Assembly (NCBI GenBank): GCA_964019135.1
Contig: OZ025248.1
Span: 43,765,670-43,829,669, forward strand
Origin: Arenicola marina
Taxonomy: Eukaryota > Annelida > Polychaeta > Arenicolidae
Reading direction: 5' to 3'
DNA length: 64,000 bases
Below the pieces are notes generated by a model that saw only the letters and a program-made list of their open reading frames with translations, had not been told where the DNA came from and did no database searches. Position 1 is the stretch's first letter; each line of letters starts with the position of its first letter. The translations under genes and the position numbers were made by a program. Of the stretch, positions 55,655 to 64,000 are shown piece by piece.

Positions 55655-56454
55655 TGAAGGGTATAAACATAATTGAATGAAGGGCACCGGTTGATGTCAT
55701 ACTTTTGAATTAGCCTTTATTGGTCTTAATTGCAGATATTTATTACGATATGTATAAAAATGATAACGTCTTGACGCATCGTCTCCGTGAATAGAAAACC
55801 AAAGATATTTTTTTCACTTGTACAGAATATTTCTCACTTAAGGTTTAGGATGTTTATACATAACCGAATGAGTAAATTATATATTGTGAAACGTTACTTC
55901 AAGAACTTTATACACCGACTTATCCCACTTGACTAACATGTAAACCCTTTATGGCGCCCTTTATTAACATTGAAGTACATGTATACACTGAATAAGTGAT
56001 GCCTGATGAGCTACTGGTTGGGGCACCTCCTGGCACATCTCGTTAACATTAGGCATCTGTTATCAAAGTTAATCGCGCCGAAATCTTCTCACTTCACACT
56101 TCACTTGAATTCTACAATGGTTAGTCGATATGAACCGGGAGCATTGTTTGATCTGTCTTACTGATAAAAGACGCACAGATCTATTTTGACTTTATAAGGG
56201 GCAAAAAGTCACAACAAGGCCAAATGTGTGATGACGTAATACACAATAACACCCCCTTTCCGCTTCTAGATCTGCTAATAGGACAGAGAAAGTCACTAAA
56301 AGCATGTAAGTTCTTATACACTGTTGTATTTTTGCAATAAGGACTTTCATAAATGATTTAGGCCTCAAAGAATTTAAAGGCAAAAAATAATAAAAACGAT
56401 ATGAACAGCTATGGTAATTTCTTTCCAAGAGCTTTCAACCCAGCAAGCCGCCAT

Positions 56455-56645
56455 ATGACGTTAGTCTACCGGAAGGGCCTTCTCCACCTGGCAAGCATGA
56501 ATATGACGTCACTCTGTCGGAAGAATCTTTTTTACTCGGCAAGCAGACCTATGACGTCGATCTGCTGGAAGGACCATTCTCCACCCGGCAAGCAGCCTTG
56601 TGACGTCACTCTGCCGGAAGGACCATTCTCCACCCGGCAAGCAGC
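56455..56645. repeat. CRE-bearing minisatellite at the IDS stop codon (C)
   Basis: One unit longer than in A and B: TGACGT motifs at about 56457, 56504, 56551 and 56601. CCGGAAGGACCATTCTCCAC and GGCAAGCAGCC are repeated almost exactly at the stop codon. Confidence 0.75.
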
Positions 56646-58111
56646 CAATCGTGCAGCTTGGCTCTCGTTTCTCTGTAGGATACATCATCAGCAGCGTTGA
56701 AATTCTCTTCGGGGTCTGTCACGTGATCGTAAAGCTCCACGCCTACCAACTTCGACCAATCGGCGATCCATGTATGGCTATCAAATTCGACCCACTCCGT
56801 GTATCTGTACTCATCGGTACGCATGCTGTAACCCATCGCGCCGTCAAGGGGGTACTGTGAAAACACCCTTCCTTTGAAAGACGTATTCGGGTGCTGTATC
56901 AAAGGAAGTAAACTACTTCCTTCCCGACAAAGTTCTACTTCAGTAGCGTCAATTTTAGGACAGAGCGGAAGTTTCGGCAGTCCGGCGGCCTCTACCAAAG
57001 TCGGAAAAACGTCGACAAACTCCGTCAGCTGCTCCGTGGTTACTCCCTCGTCCGTCAAGCCTGGAACATGAATCATCAATGGCGTATGCGTAGCCACCTC
57101 GAAGTTGGTATGTTTGGTCCACTCACCGTGTTCACCGAGCTGCCAGCCGTGATCGCCCATGAACGAGACTATCGTGTTTTCGCGGAGACCTAGCGTCTCT
57201 AGCTCATCCAGGACTTCACCGACGAGAGAATCGATGAAGGACACTGAGCTGTAGTAAGCCCGGCGGAGGACACGGACCGTGTCGGCCGGAAGCGTCGTGT
57301 TAATTTCGCCTGTCGACAGCGGACCGATGTCATCGAAAACCCGGAGATCACCAAAGGGAGCCCAAGCGATGTCCGGCATGTTCACGGGCGCGTATGGATT
57401 ATCCGGAAGGCTGATGGTGTCTTCGGGATAATACTCTAAGAACTCCTCGGGAAAAGTAAATGGGAGATGAGGTTTATAGAACCCGACAGCCATGAAGAAA
57501 GGTGTCTCATCTGAGTTCTTTGCCAAGCGGCGGAGTGTGCTGATTGCGTGGTGTGCTGTCTGCTCATCCGGAAGTGGTAATACCTGTCGCTCAGACTTTG
57601 TGACCGCTGTCCAACTATTCAAGCAACGCCAGTCATCCTTATTGGCCGGTGTGTAATATGGTTCCGACCAGGATATGGGATCATTCTCATCAGACGCGGA
57701 GCCCGGGTGGAATATCTTACCCATGCCGACACTGTGGTAACCCTGCTGCTTGAAGTACTGCGGGATGGTCGTGTAGTTACCGCCCACATCCCGGAAGTAG
57801 CTGTGCAGGTCGTACACGTGAGTTGTATCCGGACGGCGGCCGGTCAGCAGCGAGGTCCGACTGGGAGAGCAGACGGCTTGCTGGACGTAGGCCCGTTTTA
57901 GAAGCAGACTACGCGAGGCCAGCTCGTCCAGGTTGGGTGTGACCATCTCGGGGTGGAGCCAGCATGGGGAGCCGCTGCCAGTGTATGACGACAATTCCGG
58001 GCGCAGGTCATCGGCCATAATGAAGAGGACATTCAGCTTCATGTCTTTGTCGGCAATGGTGCACGGTAGCGTTAACACTACCGAGATGAGAAGGAGCTCA
58101 TAAAGCCTCAT
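56606..58111 (-). CDS. iduronate-2-sulfatase-like, intact copy C
   Basis: 501 residues, single exon, about 95 percent identical to copy A. Signal peptide at residues 1-20. Asp34-Asp35, Cys81 in C-S-P-S-R, Lys132, His135, Asp320-His321 and Lys333 are all kept. Notable differences are Pro for His after F-H (F-H-P-G), as in human IDS, and Cys50 for Ser. Lysosomal glycosaminoglycan sulfatase role inferred from family. Two intact copies with the same length and catalytic set suggest selection on both or very recent duplication. Confidence 0.93.
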   Translation of the reverse strand: MRLYELLLISVVLTLPCTIADKDMKLNVLFIMADDLRPELSSYTGSGSPCWLHPEMVTPNLDELASRSLLLKRAYVQQAVCSPSRTSLLTGRRPDTTHVYDLHSYFRDVGGNYTTIPQYFKQQGYHSVGMGKIFHPGSASDENDPISWSEPYYTPANKDDWRCLNSWTAVTKSERQVLPLPDEQTAHHAISTLRRLAKNSDETPFFMAVGFYKPHLPFTFPEEFLEYYPEDTISLPDNPYAPVNMPDIAWAPFGDLRVFDDIGPLSTGEINTTLPADTVRVLRRAYYSSVSFIDSLVGEVLDELETLGLRENTIVSFMGDHGWQLGEHGEWTKHTNFEVATHTPLMIHVPGLTDEGVTTEQLTEFVDVFPTLVEAAGLPKLPLCPKIDATEVELCREGSSLLPLIQHPNTSFKGRVFSQYPLDGAMGYSMRTDEYRYTEWVEFDSHTWIADWSKLVGVELYDHVTDPEENFNAADDVSYRETRAKLHDWLLAGWRMVLPAE

Positions 58112-58198
58112 GCTAGGTTAGTTTCTTCCGCCAGTGGAATCAGACCTTCAGTAATATCGCACCGTGTGAATCTGTTTCCTTCCGTCAGTGGTTGTCTG

Positions 58199-58400
58199 CT
58201 ATGGGGCGGCATGGCGCTATATACACAGTATGTGTTGTACAAAGAACAATTAGAAATATCGACATCAGTCAATGAAACAAAACAATGTCAAATGTGCTTA
58301 TCGCGCTTCAATATTGACATTTGGCGATAACATGATCGATCACTAGCAATTAAAGGGAACGATTAATGAGACGAACCACCATGTGCGTCATTTTGTTATG
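58199..58400 (-). promoter_or_regulatory. IDS upstream region (C)
   Basis: Close match to 15618-15800, with GGCGCTATATACACAG in the TATA-like position. Confidence 0.45.
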
Positions 58401-59203
58401 GTGATGCATTCGCCAGCTGATATATTTACATTTTATGGTCGGCCGCTAGCCGCCCTGGAATCCCTCTCTGTGTATCACGGGTGGAGAAACACGGTAATGA
58501 TCAAGGACACCTCTCACGGCCACGCTGTTGACGGTTTACAACGGAACACCGAATGAAAGCACAATTTAGCGGCAGCATTTCACTTAGCATCAGAACACTT
58601 ACAACTTGTTTGACAGTGAAGCTGTCCTACGCACTTGGTTATGATTAACCGCCCCCGCGTTTTACTACACTCTACCAGGCTTTGTGCGGCAAAACCGCAC
58701 GAAATTAGAGGAGGCTCTAATGGTGGAGTTTTCATTTGAATCGCTATACACCATTCGTGTACAGGCCTTACTTGAAATTCATCTTGAAAGATGCCTCTGT
58801 AGAGAGTTCTTTCAATCGTTTCATCGCGTTACTCAGTCAACTCGGTGAAAACCCTTAGAAGTACTTCCACATGTTTGCGGTTGTCAATTCTCACTTGACC
58901 CCCTACATACATCAGGAAAATGCTTTTTCTTGTCCCGCTGTGGTAATTTCTCCTTCATTGGCATCTCCACTAGCGTATTAAATTATCATTAACTGATAAT
59001 CCAATGTAGTTTATAAAATATACTTAACTTTACTAGATAAGGATGCAGACACTGTAAGAAGTGCATGTGAAAATGAACGCTCCCCATCCACTCAGCAAAT
59101 ACGACCTTCAATTAAATGTTATTGCCCATTGCTCGTTCAACTATGTTGACATCAATCAATATGTCGCAAATGATTTATGTTGCTAATCTTGTGAGATTGC
59201 TAT

Positions 59204-59641
59204 ATGTCCTTGACCCTTCTAAACTTCAATGCACTCTCAACAGCAGTCTCGACAAAAATGTGGAGCAGTTATTTTTCCACTGCCTTCGGGTCAGAATTGA
59301 CAAAGAAGAATCGACAACAACACACGTTCCTGCACGGGCTCTCGCAGGAGACCAAAACATTCGTTTTCGGCCACCTTGAGACCTACTTCTGGGAAATCCT
59401 GAAGACTGCAATATTACACGAAACTATGCATCATCCATTGCTTTCCAGAATATTTCAGCAATGGAATGCATTGCCGGTATGCATTCAGTGCTATCAGCGA
59501 GCATGGCCTTTGGAGTCCTGCATCGGGATCATCGATATCCTGGCTCATGTCATCTATGAGACAAATGCTGACGTTACATTGGCTGATGACGCCGCCACCC
59601 ATGTAACGACTATCGACAACATGGCTGCAAACGATATATGA
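59204..59641 (+). CDS. conserved open frame, unknown protein (C)
   Basis: 145 codons, homologous to 17976-18410 over its whole length, no frameshift. Changes are spread along the protein. Unrecognised; see the block A copy. Could be a terminal exon or a decaying frame. Confidence 0.35.
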   Translation: MSLTLLNFNALSTAVSTKMWSSYFSTAFGSELTKKNRQQHTFLHGLSQETKTFVFGHLETYFWEILKTAILHETMHHPLLSRIFQQWNALPVCIQCYQRAWPLESCIGIIDILAHVIYETNADVTLADDAATHVTTIDNMAANDI

Positions 59642-60364
59642 TGACGAACGCCCAGGAGAACGACTGTGACTCTTCTATTGGTGATGATGAATATAATGAT
59701 GTCCATAAAGAACAGAACGATAAGCATTGTGTCATACGAGGGAGTATAATTATCATGTTAATATTGGTGAAACTGATCACAGGATTTCAGAAGTACTAAG
59801 AGATTCCCCGCCACCAGTACATAGTCCGAAACGTGAAAATACTAGAGAGCGGTCGGTATGTCAACACGCGTTGGTTAATTAGTCCTGTCGAGTGCATGCA
59901 ATTTTGATCTGCCCCTCTCGACAAAGGTTTCCAACGACCATTGTACTTCATTATCACATAATTTCTCCCAGTTTGTTAAATATATGGCATGGCATGCCCT
60001 TAACTAATCCTCTCGATGGCTGTATTGATGTGCCGCGATTTGCCTAAACAACGACTCTTTCAAGTATTCGGATGATGATGACCATGCCACGCCGACTCAC
60101 TTGTGTACGACTTTTTATTTATTTAGTCATTTTCAAATCCTTCGTTTTATGCTCGTAGCCAGAATACAGTTAACAGCAATGTGTATTTGTCGCTTCGCTT
60201 GTGCCGTTGATAATTTGATGGAACGCAGAGTAGTTTTGTCTCCTCGCTTGTATCGTGGACAAGTTTATCGAGCACAGATTGAAAAGGGCAGACGCCTAAA
60301 GCTAAACGTTTTGTGCTTCAAAAAAGTAGAATCGGTTAATGGGCAAATAATTAACCAATCAATT

Positions 60365-60570
60365 AAAGTGATAGTTTTTGCAACGTTAAAATGTATTTAT
60401 TGCGCGTTGTCGATTATAGATTATCTTTGTACGCTCGAACTACATGTCTCAATGTTTATTTTAGTCCTACATTTTATATGAACCAATCGGGGACTAGCTC
60501 TTCCCGTTTCCGGTCAGAGTCAGAACAAGGTGGACGTTTTTATTTTCCTGTTTCATTTCAATCTGTGAAA
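60365..60570. repeat. block-end repeat, copy 3
   Basis: Matches 19115-19300 and 24905-25085. Here it continues uninterrupted into 60571-60603 and the junction repeat, giving the empty site for the DIRS-like element. Confidence 0.85.
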
Positions 60571-60603
60571 TCAATATTTTTCTTTTGCCAACCACCATCC
60601 TTG

Positions 60604-60836
60604 TAATTGCGATTTGTTCATGAAATCTGCTTGTATATGAGTATCTTGTTTCTTGCCTTTAGGCTTGCCACAATGTTGTGCGTGGCCTTTTGAACCCTAC
60701 ATTTGATGAGGTCAATTTAATTTCAATAAACATTTTATTGGCCTTACATGCACCGGTTAATCCCGTGGTCAAAATAGCGCTTGCAATGTGCACTTTGCCC
60801 AACATAACGTCAACAGCGACCACGTTGCCCGCCGAG
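60604..60836. repeat. block-junction repeat, copy 2
   Basis: Matches 46400-46635. Confidence 0.88.
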
Positions 60837-61539
60837 TGCTTTATTTTGCCCAAATTGCCCGTAAAGGCCATATTTAGCTCTAATTTCCCTTTGAAGGCGC
60901 TATTTAAGGCATTATTTGTCCACATTGTCCGGCACCCTGACAACCAGTGGGGAATCCATAGGTACAACTTCCAGATTTACCCATGACGCCATCGTGACCT
61001 TGCTGCTCTGTTGTTGACATCTATTCTCAGGTCATACGATCATGGCTAGCCCCACTGCCATAACACATATCGATTATCGACCTATGGTCGACTGATAAGA
61101 GCTTATAGATAGCTTTAATGTTGTAGGCCATCAGGCTCACAGAACAAATACATTGATGCCTTACAACATAGTAACACTGGTTCAAGTACAAAGGTTTTGA
61201 TTATTTTAGTGGGTAAAGTCAAGTGCTGGATTTGTCGTATCTAGTTTACTCTTATGCAAAGCTTTCCAGATGGAGAGTCAATTGCTTGTCATTACTATGA
61301 CTTATCCTGCTTTTTATCGGGGTGCCGTCGTGTCCTCCATTGCTAGGGCGTGGGAAGAACTTCGGAACTTAGCAGTTAGCAGATTGGGGGTGAAACGTTC
61401 TTATATTAATACAAAACAACAGTAAGTTGTAAATTATCTCTGTATGTAGCATACACACTTAGTTTCGCGGGAAGTTGTGTACACTGCTATACCGGTCCTG
61501 GGTTAAAATATCCTTCAACCTGATCTTAACTTTTCCATG
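60837..61539. other. intergenic, nothing recognised
   Basis: Starts with a few TTGCCC-containing short repeats (60837-60930). No gene is supported. Confidence 0.45.
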
Positions 61540-61819
61540 TCAAATAAGTATATTATATCTTTAATTTAAATCCTGAATCCGGCGAGAAACACATTTGTTC
61601 ACCTGAGCAAAAGTTGCGCGTCTGTCATGATCGGTCGCTGACCGTTCGCTGTTCGGTATTCTGTGTGATCGACTCGCTAGGACGACCGCACGCGATAAAC
61701 TGTTCCGCGCAGTTTTATGTTGAAATTGTTGTTTAACACACTCAACGAGATATAAAACAAGTATGAATCATAATTTTGGGATACTTTTAGTCTTGATTCT
61801 AAATTGTAAAAAATCTAAG

Positions 61820-61828
61820 ATGGCGCAT
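61820..61828 (+). CDS. candidate first coding exon, copy D
   Basis: AAGATGGCGCAT then GTAAGTA, as in block A at 11166, although flanking bases have changed. No second exon is found in this block. Confidence 0.3.
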
Positions 61829-61889
61829 GTAAGTAGGCTGCTTTAAAAGCTTTTGGATTTCGAGCATCAAACATGTTCAACAGCTGTAA

Positions 61890-62200
61890 CCAATGCAAAA
61901 TACATGTGGTGATATAATTGTACACCAGTGGTAACCAACCACATTCTCCCAGTGCTGCCTCGTTGCAGGTTCTCCAGGGGACACCGAGAACATATTTTCA
62001 GAAATTTACTCGAACCTTTTTTCATCTGTTTGTAATGTCGGTAACCCCATATTTCAGATCCATACAGTACGATTGATGGAGTAACAGCATCAAATAATTT
62101 ACAGGAAGGCTTAACAGGGATGCTGTTATATTGCCGAGAGAGACTACATATCCTATTTGTTGCCCTTTTGGCCCGTACAAAAAATGTTTGCCTTGCTAAG
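61890..62200 (-). pseudogene. LINE reverse-transcriptase fragment
   Basis: On the minus strand, K-L-F-D-A-V then I-V-L-Y-G-S-E-I-W-G and K-F-L-K-I-C. L-Y-G-x-E-x-W-G is a signature of the C-terminal part of CR1/RTE-like non-LTR reverse transcriptases. Both ends are missing. Confidence 0.6.
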
Positions 62201-62350
62201 TATGTATGTTCTCCGAGCTGCCCGCGTCTTTCTTCGTAAAGAGTAGGGGCTTACCCCCGGGGACATGGCTTCACTCTCCCTTCCTTCTCCCATTGACGCG
62301 ATATGACCAAAAGTGGTTAAAGCGGCCTGAATAACCAACCAACCAACCGA

Positions 62351-63222
62351 ACTGCCAGCCGTGATCGCCATGATTGAGACTATCGTGTTTTCGCGGAGAC
62401 CTAGAGTCTCTAGCTCATCCAGGACTTTACCGACGAGAGAGTGGATGAAGGACACTGAGCTGTAGTAAGCCCGGCGGAGGACACGGACCGGGTCGGCCGG
62501 AAGCGTCGTGTTAATTTCGCCTGTCGGCAGCGGACCAATGTCATCATAGCTCAGGAAATCACCGAAGGGAGCCCAAGCGATGTCCGGCATGTTCACGGGC
62601 GCGTATGGATTATCCCGAAGGCTGATGGTGTCTTCGGGATGATAATTTAAATACAAATAGGAGATGAGGTTTATAGACCCTGATGGCCATGAAGAAAGGA
62701 GTTCTTTGCCAAGCGGCAGAGTGTGCTGATTGCGTGGTGTGCTGTCTGCTCATCCGGAAGTGGCAATGCCTGTCGATCGGACACCGCTTTCCAACTATTT
62801 GAGCAATGCCAGTCATTATTAGGCGGCGGTGCGTAATATGGTTCGGACCAGGATATGGGATCATTATCGTCAGACGCGGAGCCCGGGTGGAATATCTTAC
62901 CCATGCCGACACTGTGGTAACCCTGCTGCTTGAAGTACTGCGGGATGGTCGTGTAGTTACCGCCCACATCCCGGAAGTAGCTGTGCAGGTCGTACACGTG
63001 AGTTGTATCGGGACGGCGGCCAGTCAGCAGTGAGGTCCGACTGGGAGAGCAGACGGCTTGCTGGACGTATGCCCGCTTTAGAAGCAGACTGCCCGAGGCC
63101 AGCTCGTCCAGATTGGGTGTGACCATCTCGGGGTGGAGCCAGGAGTGGGAGTCTGGGCTAGTGTATGACGACAGTTCCGGGCGCAGGTCATCGGCCACAA
63201 TGAAGAGGACACTAAGTTTCAT
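62351..63222 (-). pseudogene. iduronate-2-sulfatase-like, truncated copy D
   Basis: Homology starts at 63222, without signal peptide: a deletion joins the codons for M-K-L directly to the 5' flank. It has C-S-P-S-R and T-G-R-R. A frameshift near 62690 separates it from the next part, and another falls just before the Asp-His metal site (about 62370). Homology stops at 62351, so about 180 C-terminal residues are missing. Confidence 0.88.
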
Positions 63223-63350
63223 ATGTGTGTGGTCCAAAGAACAGTTAGAAATATTTCGTCCGTCAATAAAACAGAACAATATCAAATGTGCTTATCGCGC
63301 TTCAATGTTGACATTTGGCGATAACAAAATCGATAGATGGCAATTTAAAG
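63220..63350 (-). promoter_or_regulatory. IDS upstream region (D), fused to the fragment
   Basis: Similar to the 5' flanks of A and C (ATCAAATGTGCTTATCGCGC, GACATTTGGCGATAAC). The TATA-like segment is lost in the deletion. Confidence 0.4.
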
Positions 63351-63359
63351 GTAGCCATT

Positions 63360-63608
63360 ATAAGGATTCTTTAGATCATTCATAGCTTTATTACTTCAGA
63401 CCTCGTACTGGTGGAATATACATTCATTGCCGTGCAAACATATGCAGCAAGACTGCTTCAGGCGGTTTTCTTGTCTCGACATTAAATCTATAAACTCCTG
63501 CTCCGTTGGACAGTTCAAATACCAAGTTTTTATGTTTTCATAAAAAGACATACCATTATAAAATAAAATTCGTCTTTCGCAAGGTGTTGCATTCGCCTGC
63601 TGGTACAT
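63360..63608 (-). pseudogene. LINE 3'-end fragment inserted in block D
   Basis: Absent from blocks A and C at the matching place. The minus-strand frame has W-Y-L-N-C-P-T-E-Q-E-F-I-D-L-M and C-C-I-C-L, like the tail of a non-LTR element protein, and is followed by TAATAAAGC. A truncated insertion. Confidence 0.4.
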
Positions 63609-64000
63609 TTGATGGTCGGCCGCTAGCCGCCGTGGTATCCCTCTCTGTGTTTAATGCATGCCAAATAAGTGTAATCCTTCAATCGTCATCTCGTATCTCG
63701 CAGGACACGGCAACAGTGGTGGCAAACACGGTAATAATCCCGGATACCTCTCACAGCCACGCTGGTGACGGTTTACCATGGAACCCTGGATAGAATCCAC
63801 ATCACAAGTTAGCTGCAGCATTTCACTTGGCATTAGGAGGCTTATAACTTGTTTGACAGTGAAACTGTCCTACCCACATGCTTATTACTACACTCTACCA
63901 AGCGTTTGCGGCAAGAACTCACGAAACTAGAAGGGGCTCGCATAGGGGAGTTATTATTTGAATCGCTATACATCATTCGTGTACAGGCCTTATTTGAAAT

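Larger units (their letters stand above)
55655..60600. repeat. host duplication block C
   Basis: Colinear with block A from the IDS 3' flank onward. It lacks the exon region and the 1.34-kb transposon, and keeps the intact IDS gene, the open frame 59204-59641 and the block-end repeat. Confidence 0.85.
61540..64000. repeat. host duplication block D, runs off the window
   Basis: 61545-61845 matches the first-exon region of block A (10860-11195). The IDS fragment and its 5' flank follow. 63609-64000 matches the sequence after the IDS 5' flank in C (58420-58780). Interrupted by two LINE fragments. Confidence 0.8.

Overview
The window is animal nuclear DNA. It has spliceosomal introns and splice-site-flanked exons, long satellites, and a transposon load typical of marine invertebrates (Polinton/Maverick, DIRS-type tyrosine-recombinase retroelement, LINE fragments, many small inverted-repeat elements). 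The only host protein family recognised with confidence is lysosomal iduronate-2-sulfatase (IDS). I cannot fix the species; lancelet, hemichordate, echinoderm or mollusc would all fit. No bacterial gene organisation is present, and most open frames here are satellite or antisense artefacts.

Layout. 1-10.7 kb: satellites, small DNA transposons and a LINE tail, with no convincing gene. 10.7-19.3 kb: block A of a tandemly duplicated host unit. It holds two candidate exons on the plus strand, a single-exon intact IDS gene on the minus strand, and a conserved open frame. 19.3-24.9 kb: minisatellites, including about 44 copies of a 56-bp unit. About 25.1-46.4 kb: a DIRS/Ngaro-like retroelement (RT, RNase H, tyrosine recombinase) split at its RT catalytic box by a complete but decayed 16.9-kb Polinton. 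46.6-51.5 kb, 55.7-60.6 kb and 61.5-64.0 kb: blocks B, C and D of the host unit. Their IDS copies are dead (B), intact (C) and truncated (D). The array appears to run off the right edge.

The Polinton (25709-42611) has a 6-bp target duplication TGCATA, AGT...ACT ends and terminal inverted repeats of about 0.9-1.0 kb. Its genes are a zinc-finger plus protein-primed family-B DNA polymerase with a 204-nt intron, a minus-strand PC4-like protein, a packaging ATPase, two small conserved proteins, a DDE integrase with a severed chromodomain, a single-pass membrane protein, a penton-like protein, a basic core-like protein, the major capsid protein and an adenain-type protease. The set spans replication, integration, packaging and virion assembly, as in virus-like Polintons. 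Nonsense codons and frameshifts in polymerase, ATPase, integrase and capsid genes, plus a 2-kb transposon inside another gene, show that this copy is inactive.

The history can be ordered: duplication of the host block; insertion of the DIRS element at a block junction (the empty site survives between blocks C and D); Polinton insertion into its RT; a DNA transposon into the Polinton; a foldback element inside that transposon. All calls come from reading the sequence; no database search was possible.
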